A DNA stretch of 64,000 nucleotides. Source: Pelagimonas sp017744045. GTDB lineage: Bacteria > Pseudomonadota > Alphaproteobacteria > Rhodobacterales > Rhodobacteraceae. Below the pieces are notes generated by a model, which was not told the DNA's origin, did not search any database, and saw nothing but the letters and a program-made list of their open reading frames with translations. Made by a program: the position numbers and the translations under genes. The DNA is taken from the NCBI RefSeq assembly GCF_017744045.1, contig NZ_JAGHRD010000018.1. The stretch is one strand, 5' to 3'. Each line of letters starts with the position of its first letter. Position 1 is the first letter of the stretch. Below, in pieces: positions 9,306 through 18,619 of the stretch.

Positions 9306-10846
9306 CAAAAGAGTTGAACATGAAAGACCTCACCATTCTGACCTGTGCCGAACAGGCCCTGCCACAAGAGCCGTTTCAGGCCCGGCATTTCATTGATGGC
9401 CACTATGTCGACAGTGCGGATGGACGGGTTTCCGACCGGATTTCGCCGTCACATGGCGTGTTGGTGTCCCAGGCCGCGCTTGGCGGTCAGGCCGAGACAG
9501 AACGTGCCATAGCTTCGGCCCGCGCAGCCTTTGACGATGGGCGTTGGAGCCGGCTGAGCGGCAAGGACCGCGCGGCTGTCCTGAACAAGGTGGCCGATCT
9601 GATCGAAGCCAACCAGGATACGCTGGCGCAAATCGAAACGCTGGAAAGCGGCAAGCCGATTTCTCAGGCGCGCGGCGAATGCGGCGGCGCGGCTGATCTT
9701 TGGCGCTTTGCCGCCTCGCTTGCTCGCACGGTCCAGGGCGATAGCCACAATACGCTGGGCACCGACATTCTCGCCACCGTGCTCAAAGAGCCGATTGGCG
9801 TTGTTTCGATCATCACCCCGTGGAACTTTCCGTTCTGGATCCTGTCGCAAAAGCTGCCCTTTGCCCTGGCGGCGGGCTGCACCTGTATTGTCAAACCCTC
9901 TGAAATGACCCCTTCAACCACCGCGATGCTGGGGGATCTGTTAAACGAGGCCGGCTTGCCAGCTGGTGTGTGTAACATCGTTCTTGGGCACGGCGATCCG
10001 GTCGGCGCGCTGATGTCGTCACACCCAGCGGTGGACATGGTCAGCTTTACCGGCTCAACCGCCGTGGGCAAGCACATCACCAAAGCCGCTGGCGACACGT
10101 TGAAAAAGGTGGCGCTGGAACTGGGCGGCAAGAACCCGCAGGTCATCATGCCTGATGCCGACCTTGACCAGGCGGCTGATGCGGTGACCTTTGGCATCTA
10201 TTTCAACGTTGGCCAATGCTGCAACGGCACCTCGCGGCTGATCGTTCACGAAGACATTGCCGAGGCGTTTGTGGCCAAAGTGGTGGCCCTGTCAAAACAG
10301 GTGCGCTTTGGCGATCCGCTGCACCCGGACACACAGGTCGGTGCCATTGTCACCCCGGAACATGCGTCCAAAATCGACGGTTATGTGAAAACCGCGATTG
10401 ATCAGGGCGCGCATTGCGCTCTTGGCGGTGCCCCACTGGAGGTAACGGGCCTCGGTCAACAGTTCTACCAACCCACCGTTTTGACCAATGTCAGCCCGGA
10501 CATGGCCATTGCCCATGACGAGGTATTCGGCCCCGTGCTTTCGGTTCTGACCTTTAAGACCCTGGATGACGCCATCGCTCTGGCCAATGACAGCAGCTAT
10601 GGCCTGTCCGCCGGGATCTGGAGCGAGAATGTCCATACCTGTCTGGAATTCAGCCGCCGCGCCGAGGCGGGCACGATCTGGACCAATACCTGGATGGATG
10701 GGTTCCCGGAACTGGCCTTTGGCGGGATGAAACAATCTGGCCAGGGTCGTGAAATCGGCTCTTACGGGTTTGAAGAATTCCTTGAGGTGAAATCGCTGGT
10801 GATGCGCATCGGGCACAGCCGCGAACCTTGGGTGCAAACATCCTGA
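9302..10846 (+). CDS. NAD(P)-dependent aldehyde dehydrogenase (betaine-aldehyde type)
   Basis: A 514-residue aldehyde dehydrogenase that oxidises an aldehyde to a carboxylic acid in the cytoplasm. Seen are the cofactor/catalytic Asn region TPWNFPFWI, FTGSTAVGK, the general-base glutamate in LELGGKNPQV and the catalytic cysteine in NVGQCCNGTSRL (C306/C307). The start could be ATG 9302, overlapping the previous stop, or ATG 9320 (MKDLTIL); the first six residues are dispensable. The aldehyde may arise from one of the two GMC dehydrogenases encoded downstream. Betaine aldehyde itself is unlikely, since no choline genes are nearby. Confidence 0.9.
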   Translation: MTKELNMKDLTILTCAEQALPQEPFQARHFIDGHYVDSADGRVSDRISPSHGVLVSQAALGGQAETERAIASARAAFDDGRWSRLSGKDRAAVLNKVADLIEANQDTLAQIETLESGKPISQARGECGGAADLWRFAASLARTVQGDSHNTLGTDILATVLKEPIGVVSIITPWNFPFWILSQKLPFALAAGCTCIVKPSEMTPSTTAMLGDLLNEAGLPAGVCNIVLGHGDPVGALMSSHPAVDMVSFTGSTAVGKHITKAAGDTLKKVALELGGKNPQVIMPDADLDQAADAVTFGIYFNVGQCCNGTSRLIVHEDIAEAFVAKVVALSKQVRFGDPLHPDTQVGAIVTPEHASKIDGYVKTAIDQGAHCALGGAPLEVTGLGQQFYQPTVLTNVSPDMAIAHDEVFGPVLSVLTFKTLDDAIALANDSSYGLSAGIWSENVHTCLEFSRRAEAGTIWTNTWMDGFPELAFGGMKQSGQGREIGSYGFEEFLEVKSLVMRIGHSREPWVQTS

Positions 10847-10895
10847 AACAATCATCAGGAACAACAAGACCAACGCTTTCAGAGGAGGAGAAATC

Positions 10896-12149
10896 ATGGT
10901 TGGGATTATTGGAAAGAAAGCAGCGCTGACAGCTGCATTGCTGGCAACAACCAGCCTGGCCCAGGCGGCCGAGGTTGAGGTGCTGCATTGGTGGACATCC
11001 GGCGGCGAAGCGGCAGCACTGAACGTGTTGAAAGAAGACCTTGCTGGTCAGAATATCGGCTGGGTCGACATGCCGGTTGCGGGCGGTGGCGGCGAAAGCG
11101 CCATGACCACCCTGCGGGCCCGCGTGACCTCGGGCGATGCGCCAACAGCGGTGCAAATGCTGGGCTTTGACATTCTCGACTGGGCCGAAGAAGGCGCGCT
11201 TGCCAATCTTGATGCCGTGGCGGCCGAAGAAGGGTGGGACAAGGTCGTGCCAGCGGCTTTGCAGGCGTTTGCCAAACATGACGGGCATTGGATCTCCGCC
11301 CCGGTCAACGTGCATTCCACCAACTGGGTCTGGGCCAACAAGGCGCTGCTGGATGAGCTGGGCATCGCGCAACCCACCAACTGGGACGAATTCGTCGCCG
11401 CGCTGCAAGCCGTCAAGGATGCGGGCAAAACCGCGCTGGCCCATGGCGGTCAGGCCTGGCAGGACGCCACCATGTTTGACGGGGTGATCCTGTCGGTGGG
11501 CGGTGTCGACTTCTACACCAAGGCCTTTATCGATCTTGACCCGGCGGCGCTTGGCTCGGATCAAATGGTCGAAGCCTTCAACCGCATGGCCACCCTGCGC
11601 AGCTTTGTCGATGACAATTTCTCGGGCCGCGACTGGAACCTGGCCTCGGCCATGGTGATCAATGGCGAGGCTGGTTTCCAGATCATGGGCGACTGGGCCA
11701 AGGGTGAATTCATCAATGCCGGTAAGGTGCCAGGGCAGGATTTCCTGTGCTTCCGCGTGCCGGGATCTGATGGCGCGGTCAGCTTCAACTCCGATCAATT
11801 CGCCATGTTCTCGGTCAAAGACGAAGGCGCGCAAGGGGCGCAGGGCGAGATGGCCCGCGCGATCATGTCCCCGTCCTTCCAGTCTGCGTTCAACACCGTC
11901 AAAGGCTCGGTTCCGGCGCGCACCGATGTGCCCAATGACGCATTTGACGCCTGCGGCAAACAAGGCATGGCCGATCTGGCCGCCGCTGCTGAAAGCGGCA
12001 AGCTCGTCGGTTCCGTCGCCCATGGCCATGCCAACCGTGCAGCGGTGAAAAACGCGATCTACGACGTGGTGACCGCGCATTTCAACGGCGAATATGATGC
12101 AACAACAGCGGTAGAAGAGCTGGTGAACGCTGTCGAAGCGGCGCAATAA
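10896..12149 (+). CDS. Periplasmic sugar-binding protein of a CUT1 ABC transporter (GtsA-like)
   Basis: A 417-residue extracellular solute-binding protein. Residues 1-24 are a Sec signal peptide (hydrophobic LTAALLATTSLAQAA, cleavage after AQA). The mature start VEVLHWWTSGGEAAAL is characteristic of the GtsA-type glucose/mannose group of carbohydrate-binding proteins. A strong ribosome site, AGGAGGAGAAA, precedes ATG 10896. It would deliver the substrate to the permeases at 12273 and 13169; a hairpin at 12187-12215 separates it from them. Ligand is probably a mono- or oligosaccharide or polyol; it cannot be read from sequence. Confidence 0.85.
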   Translation: MVGIIGKKAALTAALLATTSLAQAAEVEVLHWWTSGGEAAALNVLKEDLAGQNIGWVDMPVAGGGGESAMTTLRARVTSGDAPTAVQMLGFDILDWAEEGALANLDAVAAEEGWDKVVPAALQAFAKHDGHWISAPVNVHSTNWVWANKALLDELGIAQPTNWDEFVAALQAVKDAGKTALAHGGQAWQDATMFDGVILSVGGVDFYTKAFIDLDPAALGSDQMVEAFNRMATLRSFVDDNFSGRDWNLASAMVINGEAGFQIMGDWAKGEFINAGKVPGQDFLCFRVPGSDGAVSFNSDQFAMFSVKDEGAQGAQGEMARAIMSPSFQSAFNTVKGSVPARTDVPNDAFDACGKQGMADLAAAAESGKLVGSVAHGHANRAAVKNAIYDVVTAHFNGEYDATTAVEELVNAVEAAQ

Positions 12150-12186
12150 TTCGCCCAAAACTACGGGGGTCTCCCTACCCCGCTTA

Positions 12187-12215
12187 CCCGGCGCGCGCTT
12201 TTGACCCGCGCCGGG
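12187..12215 (+). terminator. Hairpin between binding-protein and permease genes
   Basis: CCCGGCGCG (12187-12195) and CGCGCCGGG (12207-12215) form a 9-bp perfect GC stem with an 11-base loop, without a clear T-run after it. Such intercistronic stems protect the upstream mRNA or partly terminate transcription, giving excess binding protein. Equivalent hairpins occur in the other three transporter operons here. Confidence 0.6.
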
Positions 12216-12272
12216 CCTGAAACGACCAATGAACAAACACTGGCCGCGCAGCCTTGCGGCCAAGGAGGAGCC

Positions 12273-13172
12273 ATGGCGCAGCCCGCAATCCAGACAGATT
12301 TCCGCACGCGATTACAGGAGTGGCTGCCCAAGCTTGTGCTGTCTCCGTCCGTGGCGGCGGTCATGGTCTTTGTCTATGGCTTCATCGCTTTCACCGTGTA
12401 TCTGAGCTTTTCCAAATCCAAGATGCTGCCCAATTACGACCTGATCGGGCTGACCAATTATACCAAGCTTTGGGGCCTTTCGGCCTGGTGGACCGCCATT
12501 GGCAACCTCGCCATTTTCGCCACGCTTTACATCGTGATCTGCACGGTGATCGGGTTGACCCTGGCCATTCTGCTGGATCAGAAAATCCGCGGCGAAGGCA
12601 TGTTGCGCCCAATTTACCTCTATCCGATGGCGCTGTCCTTCATCGTGACCGGCACTGCGTGGAAATGGATCATGGACCCCGGTATCGGGATCGAAAACAC
12701 CATGCATCTCTGGGGCTGGGAAAGCTTTGAGTTCAACTGGATCAAAGACCGCAATATGGCGATCTATACAGTTGTGATTGCCGCTGTCTGGCAGACTTCA
12801 GGCTTTGTCATGTCGATGTTTCTTGCGGGTTTGCGCGGCATTGATAACGAAATCCTCAAAGCCGCCCAGATCGACGGGGCCAGCAATTGGGCGCTTTATC
12901 GGCGCATCGTCATTCCCCTGCTGCGTCCGGCTTTCCTGTCCGCCTTTGTCATCCTCGCCCATTTGGCGGTGAAATCCTATGACTTGATCATCGCCCTGAC
13001 CGGCGGCGGACCGGGGCGCGCAACGGAACTGCCGGCAACCTTCATGTATTCCTATACCTTCACGCGCAATTCCATGGGCATTGGTGCGGCCTCTGCTGTG
13101 ATCATGCTGATGACCATTGCCGCCATCATGACCCCCTATCTCTATGCTGAGCTGAAGGAGAAAAAGGCATGA
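12273..13172 (+). CDS. CUT1 sugar ABC transporter permease (GtsB/MalF-like)
   Basis: A 299-residue inner-membrane permease with six predicted hydrophobic segments (first VAAVMVFVYGFIAFTVYL). The cytoplasmic EAA loop EILKAAQIDGASNWALYRR marks it as a binding-protein-dependent permease that docks the ATPase. I place the start at ATG 12273, preceded by AAGGAGGAG; the open frame reaches 12201, but that extension runs through the hairpin and has no ribosome site. It pairs with the permease at 13169 and overlaps it by four bases. Confidence 0.88.
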   Translation: MAQPAIQTDFRTRLQEWLPKLVLSPSVAAVMVFVYGFIAFTVYLSFSKSKMLPNYDLIGLTNYTKLWGLSAWWTAIGNLAIFATLYIVICTVIGLTLAILLDQKIRGEGMLRPIYLYPMALSFIVTGTAWKWIMDPGIGIENTMHLWGWESFEFNWIKDRNMAIYTVVIAAVWQTSGFVMSMFLAGLRGIDNEILKAAQIDGASNWALYRRIVIPLLRPAFLSAFVILAHLAVKSYDLIIALTGGGPGRATELPATFMYSYTFTRNSMGIGAASAVIMLMTIAAIMTPYLYAELKEKKA

Positions 13173-14047
13173 GCGTCGCCACCCAAGACACCGCCGTCAA
13201 AACCTCTCTCCTGACCAAGATCTTTATCTATGGCATCCTGATCCTGTTTGCCCTGTTCTACATGATGCCGCTGTTTGTCATGCTCGCCAACTCGTTGAAA
13301 CCGCTGTCGGAAATCACCGGTGGCAATATGATGGCCCTGCCAAAATCCTGGACGTTCGAGCCCTGGCAACAGGCCTGGTCCAGCGCGCAGATCGGGGTCG
13401 AGCCGACGGGCCTGAAACCCTATTTCATCAACTCCATCCTGATGGTGGTTCCGGCTGTTGCGATCTCGACCGTGCTTGGGGCCCTGAACGGTTATGTGCT
13501 GACGAAATGGAGCTTTCGCGGCGACAAGATCCTGTTCGGCCTGCTGCTGTTTTCCTGCTTTATCCCGTTTCAGATCGTGCTGATCCCAATGGCCACCGTG
13601 CTGGGCAAACTTGGCCTTGCGGGCTCTATCCCCGGTCTCATCCTGGTGCATGTCGTCTATGGAATCGGATTTTCCACGCTCTATTACCGCAACTATTATG
13701 CCGTCTTCCCGACCGAGCTGGTGCGCGCGGCGATGATCGACGGGGCCGGGTTTTTCCGCATTTTCTGGCGCATCATGTTGCCGGTCTCCGGCCCGATCAC
13801 CGTGGTCTGCGTCATCTGGCAGTTCACCAATATCTGGAATGACTTCCTGTTCGGGGCCTCCTTTGGCGGCACCAGCCAGCCAATGACCGTGGCGCTGAAC
13901 AACCTCGTCCAAAGCTCAACCGGCGTCAAAGAATACAACGTGCATTTCGCCGGGGCCATTCTCGCCGCTTTGCCGACCTTGCTCGTCTATATCGTCGCCG
14001 GTCGCTACTTTGTGCGCGGCCTGATGGCAGGCAGCGTCAAAGGTTAA
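13169..14047 (+). CDS. CUT1 sugar ABC transporter permease (GtsC/MalG-like)
   Basis: A 292-residue second permease of the heterodimeric channel. It has an N-terminal membrane segment (IFIYGILILFALFYMMPLFV), the MalG-like short periplasmic loop, further membrane helices and the EAA loop ELVRAAMIDGAGFFRIFWR. The C-terminal RYFVRGLMAGSVKG is the usual end of the MalG family. The start ATG 13169 overlaps the stop of the partner permease (ATGA), so the two are translationally coupled. Confidence 0.9.
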   Translation: MSVATQDTAVKTSLLTKIFIYGILILFALFYMMPLFVMLANSLKPLSEITGGNMMALPKSWTFEPWQQAWSSAQIGVEPTGLKPYFINSILMVVPAVAISTVLGALNGYVLTKWSFRGDKILFGLLLFSCFIPFQIVLIPMATVLGKLGLAGSIPGLILVHVVYGIGFSTLYYRNYYAVFPTELVRAAMIDGAGFFRIFWRIMLPVSGPITVVCVIWQFTNIWNDFLFGASFGGTSQPMTVALNNLVQSSTGVKEYNVHFAGAILAALPTLLVYIVAGRYFVRGLMAGSVKG

Positions 14048-14098
14048 TCCGGGCGCGTCCCGATCCCACATTTTTCGAGCGATAGAAGGAACCGCAAT

Positions 14099-15211
14099 AT
14101 GGGTTTTCTCGACATCTCAAACGTCACCAAAAGCTACGGCAATGTCGAGGTGCTGCACCGCGTCGATATCGAAGTCAAAGAGGGCGAGTTCCTCGTGCTT
14201 GTCGGCCCGTCAGGCTGTGGCAAATCCACTTTGCTCAATATGATCGCAGGGCTGGAAAGCATCAGCTCGGGCGACATCTCGATCAAGGGGCAGGTGATGA
14301 ACGGCGTGCACCCATCCAAGCGCAACATCGCCATGGTGTTCCAAAGCTATGCTTTGTACCCCAACATGACGGTTGGTCAAAACATGACCTTTGGCCTTGA
14401 GATGCATGGCGTTCCTAAGGCAGAGCGTGACACGGCGCTGGCCAATGTGGCCAAGCTGTTGCAGATCGAAAACCTGCTGGATCGCAAGCCCGGTCAGCTG
14501 TCAGGCGGGCAACGTCAGCGTGTCGCCATGGGCCGCGCCCTGGTACGGGATCCGGATGTGTTCCTGTTTGACGAACCGCTGTCGAACCTTGATGCGAAAC
14601 TGCGCGTCGACATGCGTACCGAGATCAAGAAACTGCATGAAAAGCTGAAAACCACCATCGTTTACGTGACCCATGATCAGGTCGAGGCGATGACCCTCTC
14701 GACCCGGATCGCGGTGATGTATCAGGGCTATGTGCAGCAGCTGGGCACGCCCAAGGAAATCTATGACAGCCCGGCCAATGTCTATGTGGCCACCTTCATG
14801 GGCAGCCCGGCGATGAATGTGGTTCCGGCTCGGGTCGAAATGCGGGATGGCACGCCATACGCATTGGTCAAGGTGCAGGGAGGCAGCGAACAGGCCCTGC
14901 GCTTTTCCCAGGCCAATATGGCCGATTGGGACGGGCGCGAGATCCTGCTTGGCATCCGTCCCGAAGCTATCACTGACCCGGACGGCGCTGATCGCAATTC
15001 CTCGAATATCGTCTCCCTGACCAACCGGATTGGCGTGACCGAACCCGCTGGCGCCGACACCTTTGTCACGATGGAGCTGGGCGGTCAGGACATCGTGGCG
15101 CGGATGCGGGCGGATGTCAGCATTGCGCCGGGCGATGAATACGCCTTTGCTGTGAACATGGAAAAAGCCGTTGCCTTTGACCCCAAGACCGAGAACCGCA
15201 TCGAACCATGA
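14099..15211 (+). CDS. Sugar ABC transporter ATPase (MsmX/UgpC type)
   Basis: A 370-residue CUT1 ATPase. Walker A is GPSGCGKSTLL, the Q-loop is MVFQSYALYPNMT, the signature is LSGGQRQRVAMGRAL, Walker B is VFLFDEPLSNLD and the switch His is in YVTHDQVEAMT. Residues 240-370 form the C-terminal OB-fold (TOBE/MalK regulatory) domain (LLGIRPEAITDPD). It energises the GtsBC-like permeases just upstream. GAAGGAACC precedes ATG 14099. It overlaps the next gene by four bases, so transporter and enzymes share one transcript. Confidence 0.92.
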   Translation: MGFLDISNVTKSYGNVEVLHRVDIEVKEGEFLVLVGPSGCGKSTLLNMIAGLESISSGDISIKGQVMNGVHPSKRNIAMVFQSYALYPNMTVGQNMTFGLEMHGVPKAERDTALANVAKLLQIENLLDRKPGQLSGGQRQRVAMGRALVRDPDVFLFDEPLSNLDAKLRVDMRTEIKKLHEKLKTTIVYVTHDQVEAMTLSTRIAVMYQGYVQQLGTPKEIYDSPANVYVATFMGSPAMNVVPARVEMRDGTPYALVKVQGGSEQALRFSQANMADWDGREILLGIRPEAITDPDGADRNSSNIVSLTNRIGVTEPAGADTFVTMELGGQDIVARMRADVSIAPGDEYAFAVNMEKAVAFDPKTENRIEP

Positions 15212-16713
15212 ATGACGCCGATGTCATCATCATCGGGTCGGGCATCGGTGGGGCAAGCATGGCCGCCGGTCTGGCCCGTTCCGGCCTGCGGATTCTGGTG
15301 CTGGAGCGCGGAGAGTTTCTGCGCCCAAGCGCCCATGACCGCGATGCCGAGGCGATTTTTGCGCGCGGTCATTACCGCCCCGATGAAACCTGGCTGGATG
15401 GAGACAACACGCCGTTCAACCCCGGCAATTACTATTGCGTCGGCGGCAACTCCAAATTCTTTGGCGCGGTGTTCCTGCGCTATCGTGAGGCGGATTTTTC
15501 CCCGATCCGGCATATGGGCGGCACCACGCCGGGTTGGCCGATCTCTTACAGCGATCTTGCGCCTTGGTATGAAGAGGCCGAATCGCTGTTCTCGGTGCGC
15601 GGGCAGGCTGAGGCCGACAACCCGCCCTACCCTTTTCCGCCCGTCCCGCATGAACCCGCCATCGCAGATTTGGCAGACCGCCTGCGCAAGCAAGGTCTGA
15701 CCCCTGCGCCGCTTCCCTTGGGAGTCGATCTTGACCACTGGCTCGCTGGGGGACGCACGTCGTGGGATGCCTATCCCAATACCGGGCGCGGCAAGATGGA
15801 TGCGGAAACGGCGGCGCTTCACGCGGCGCTCAAATCACCCAATGTGCGGCTGCAAACCGGCGCTCGGGTGTCGCGTCTGATCTCGGATCAAACCGGGCAC
15901 ATCACCTCTGTCGATCTGGCAGACGGCACCCGACTGAGCGCGCCGATTGTTGTTCTGGCCGCCGGTGCCGTGCAAAGCGCCGCGCTTCTTCTGGCCTCAG
16001 CCAATGAGGCCAATTCAAACGGGCTCGCCAATCAATCCGATCAGGTCGGGCGCAACTTCATGAACCATAATTGCAGCGCCGTGATGGCCCTGCATCCGCT
16101 GCGCAAGACCCGGCTAACCTATCAAAAGACCCTGATGTTAAATGATTTCTACCATAGCGGCGGCCCCGATGGCGCGCCGCTTGGCAATGTGCAGATGTTG
16201 GGCAAGGTGACAGGCCCCATCCTTGCGGCCCAGACCGCCCTACCCCACCCCATCGCCAATTGGATCGCCGCGCGCAGCCTTGATCTCTATGCCATGTCCG
16301 AAGATCTGCCCAACCCAGACAGCCGCGTAACGCTGCATAAGGGGCAGATCAAGCTGGACTGGAAACGCTCAAACTGGCCCGCGCATCAGGCGCTTGTGGC
16401 CAAGCTGAAACGGATACTGCGCAAGGCAGGCTATCCGATCACCCTCTCTCGTGCCTTTGACCGGCGCACCCCGTCACATCAATGCGGCACTGCCCGTATG
16501 GGGCATGATCCGCGCGCCAGCGTCGTGACGCCGCTTTGTCAGTCCCATGATCACCCCAATCTGTTCATCACAGATGCCTCGGTTTTGCCGACCTCAGCCG
16601 CCGTCAATCCGGCGCTGACCATCGCGGCACTGGCCTTACGCTCGGCTGATCACATCACCCAGTTCTTTGACCAATACGCGCGACACCAATCGCAGGAGGT
16701 GCCCCATGGCTGA
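15208..16713 (+). CDS. GMC-family FAD oxidoreductase (short form)
   Basis: A 501-residue glucose-methanol-choline flavoprotein dehydrogenase. FAD binding is shown by IIGSGIGGASMAAGLARSG at the N-terminus, an FAD-loop CVGGNSKFFGAVFLR and the ATG-like box VVLAAGAVQSAALLL. The active-site His is in HQCGTARMG near residue 432 and the C-terminal His/Asn position is in VNPALTIAALALR (Asn). There is no obvious signal peptide, so it is probably cytoplasmic or membrane-associated. It likely oxidises a sugar hydroxyl, passing electrons to quinone or another acceptor. A second, dissimilar GMC gene follows immediately; the two may act on successive positions. Confidence 0.85.
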   Translation: MNDADVIIIGSGIGGASMAAGLARSGLRILVLERGEFLRPSAHDRDAEAIFARGHYRPDETWLDGDNTPFNPGNYYCVGGNSKFFGAVFLRYREADFSPIRHMGGTTPGWPISYSDLAPWYEEAESLFSVRGQAEADNPPYPFPPVPHEPAIADLADRLRKQGLTPAPLPLGVDLDHWLAGGRTSWDAYPNTGRGKMDAETAALHAALKSPNVRLQTGARVSRLISDQTGHITSVDLADGTRLSAPIVVLAAGAVQSAALLLASANEANSNGLANQSDQVGRNFMNHNCSAVMALHPLRKTRLTYQKTLMLNDFYHSGGPDGAPLGNVQMLGKVTGPILAAQTALPHPIANWIAARSLDLYAMSEDLPNPDSRVTLHKGQIKLDWKRSNWPAHQALVAKLKRILRKAGYPITLSRAFDRRTPSHQCGTARMGHDPRASVVTPLCQSHDHPNLFITDASVLPTSAAVNPALTIAALALRSADHITQFFDQYARHQSQEVPHG

Positions 16714-18295
16714 GGGCTTTGACTTCATCATTATCGGAGGCGGGTCCGCCGGTTCCGTGCTGGCCGCTCGCCTGTCTGAAAACCCCTCGGCCAAGGTGCT
16801 GCTGCTTGAAGCTGGCGGGTCGGATCGCCACCCGTTCTACCACCTGCCTGCCGGGTTCGCGAAAATGACCAAGGGCATCGGCAGCTGGGGTTGGGACACC
16901 ACCCCGCAACGCCATATGCAAGGCAAAGTGTTTCGCTACACGCAGGCCAAGGTGATTGGCGGCGGCTCGGCGATCAATGCGCAAATCTATACCCGCGGCA
17001 ACGCGCAGGATTACGATGATTGGGCGCAGATGGGTTGCACCGGCTGGGGCTATGATGACGTGCTGCCCTATTACCGCAAAGCCGAGGATAACGACACGTT
17101 CGACAATGAATACCATGGCAAGGGTGGGCCTTTGGGCGTCTCACAACCCGCCGCGCCATTGCCGATCTGCGAGGCTTATTTTGACGCGGCCAAGGCGCTT
17201 GGCATTCCGCGCAACCTGGATATCAACGGCGAAACGCAAGACGGTGTTTGTTACTACCAGCTGACCCAACGCAACACCCGGCGTTCTTCGGCGGCGATGG
17301 CCTATGTCGCGCCCAACAAGCATCGCAAGAACCTGACGGTGCGTTTGGGCGCGCAGGTGCGGCGGATCATCGTCGAAGCGGGCCGCGCCTCTGGGGTCGA
17401 GATGATGGATGGCAGCCGAATTGACGCCTCCCAAGAGGTGCTTTTGTCCAGCGGTGCCATCGGCTCACCGCGCCTGTTGCAGCTTTCGGGAATTGGCCCA
17501 GCGGACAGCCTGTCCGACCTGGGGATCAAACCGGTCTTTGACCAACCCCAGATTGGGGAAAACCTCCAGGATCACCTCGACCTCTATTGCATTGCCGAGC
17601 TTAGGGGCCCATTCAGCTATGACCGCTATGCCAAACCGCATTGGGCCGCGATTGCTGGGCTGCAATACCTGTTGCAACGCAAGGGGCCGGTTGCCTCTTC
17701 GCTGTTTGAAACCGGCGGGTTTTGGTACGCTGATCCCTCCGCACGTTCCCCCGATCTGCAATTCCATCTGGGCCTTGGCACCGGGATCGAACATGGGGTT
17801 GCCTCAATGCCTCAGGGCGGGATCACCCTGAATTCCTGCTATTTGCGCCCGCGTTCGCGCGGGTCAGTCCGTCTGGCCAGCTCCGACCCGGCCCAGGCCC
17901 CACTGATCGACCCGAACTATCTGTCTGATCCGATGGATCGCGAGATGACAGTGCGCGGCCTGAAATTGACCCAAGAGATCCTGGCGCAAAAGGAAATGTC
18001 CGATTTCATCCTGGCCGAGCGCCTGCCCGGCCCGGATGTGAAAACCGACGCAGATTATTTCAACTTTATCTGCGAGCATTCCAAAACCTCGCATCATTGT
18101 GCGGGCACCTGCCGGATGGGCGCTGATGACGAAGCCGTGGTTGACCCGCGCCTGCGCTTCAACGGGATCGAGGGGCTGCGCGTGGTCGATAATGCCATCA
18201 TGCCCAGCGTGATTTCCTCAAACACCAATGCCGCCGCCATCATGATCGGTGAAAAGGCAGCTGACATGATCAAACAAGATAACGGATTTCTGTAA
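16706..18295 (+). CDS. GMC-family FAD oxidoreductase (choline dehydrogenase-like)
   Basis: A 529-residue GMC enzyme of the choline/alcohol dehydrogenase branch. The Rossmann start is FIIIGGGSAGSVLAARLSE, the first GMC signature lies near KVIGGGSAINAQIYTRG, the second is SSGAIGSPRLLQLSGIG, and the active-site His is in HHCAGTCRMG with Asn in SNTNAAAIMIGEKAA. The start is ATG 16706 with AGGAGGT at 16694-16700, overlapping the previous gene by eight bases; the longer frame from 16667 is rejected. It converts a primary or secondary alcohol to aldehyde or ketone; the aldehyde dehydrogenase at 9302 could take the product. Choline itself is unlikely in this context. Confidence 0.88.
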   Translation: MAEGFDFIIIGGGSAGSVLAARLSENPSAKVLLLEAGGSDRHPFYHLPAGFAKMTKGIGSWGWDTTPQRHMQGKVFRYTQAKVIGGGSAINAQIYTRGNAQDYDDWAQMGCTGWGYDDVLPYYRKAEDNDTFDNEYHGKGGPLGVSQPAAPLPICEAYFDAAKALGIPRNLDINGETQDGVCYYQLTQRNTRRSSAAMAYVAPNKHRKNLTVRLGAQVRRIIVEAGRASGVEMMDGSRIDASQEVLLSSGAIGSPRLLQLSGIGPADSLSDLGIKPVFDQPQIGENLQDHLDLYCIAELRGPFSYDRYAKPHWAAIAGLQYLLQRKGPVASSLFETGGFWYADPSARSPDLQFHLGLGTGIEHGVASMPQGGITLNSCYLRPRSRGSVRLASSDPAQAPLIDPNYLSDPMDREMTVRGLKLTQEILAQKEMSDFILAERLPGPDVKTDADYFNFICEHSKTSHHCAGTCRMGADDEAVVDPRLRFNGIEGLRVVDNAIMPSVISSNTNAAAIMIGEKAADMIKQDNGFL

Positions 18296-18304
18296 GGACC
18301 CACC

Positions 18305-18619
18305 ATGATACGCCATATCGTTCTGCTCACCTTCAAACCCGAAACCTCCGAGTCCCAGGTGGCCGCGCTTTTTGCCGAATTGGAAGACATCAAATCCGCC
18401 CTGCCCGGTATGACCGCCATTTCCTCGGGCCGCAGCGAAAGCCCCGAAAAGATGGAGCGCGGCTTTATGCATGGCTTCGTCGCCGATTTCACCGACTGGG
18501 ATGCCTTGCAGGCCTATCAGGATCACCCCGATCACCAGGCCCTAGGCGCCAAGCTGGTCGCGGCTTCGGTTGGTGGCAAGGATGGGATCTTGTGCTTTGA
18601 CTACGAGGTCACGGAATAG
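18305..18619 (+). CDS. Dabb-domain (stress-responsive alpha/beta-barrel) protein
   Basis: A 104-residue dimeric ferredoxin-like alpha/beta-barrel (Dabb) protein: MIRHIVLLTFKPE, then FAELEDIKSALPGM, then GFMHGFVADFTDWDALQAY with HPDH in the usual places. Dabb proteins are small, often found with sugar or polyketide-like catabolic genes; a few are lyases or cyclases, most have no known activity. It is the last gene of the operon. Its stop codon TAG uses the TA target dinucleotide and the first G of the 260-bp element that follows, so the original C-terminus may have been slightly different. Confidence 0.8.
   Translation: MIRHIVLLTFKPETSESQVAALFAELEDIKSALPGMTAISSGRSESPEKMERGFMHGFVADFTDWDALQAYQDHPDHQALGAKLVAASVGGKDGILCFDYEVTE

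Noticed and set aside
9302..10846. Betaine aldehyde dehydrogenase with choline dehydrogenase (BetB/BetA) for osmoprotection
   Set aside because: The aldehyde dehydrogenase and the GMC enzyme at 16706 resemble BetB and BetA, but they sit in a sugar-transport operon with a LacI regulator and no BetI or choline transporter.
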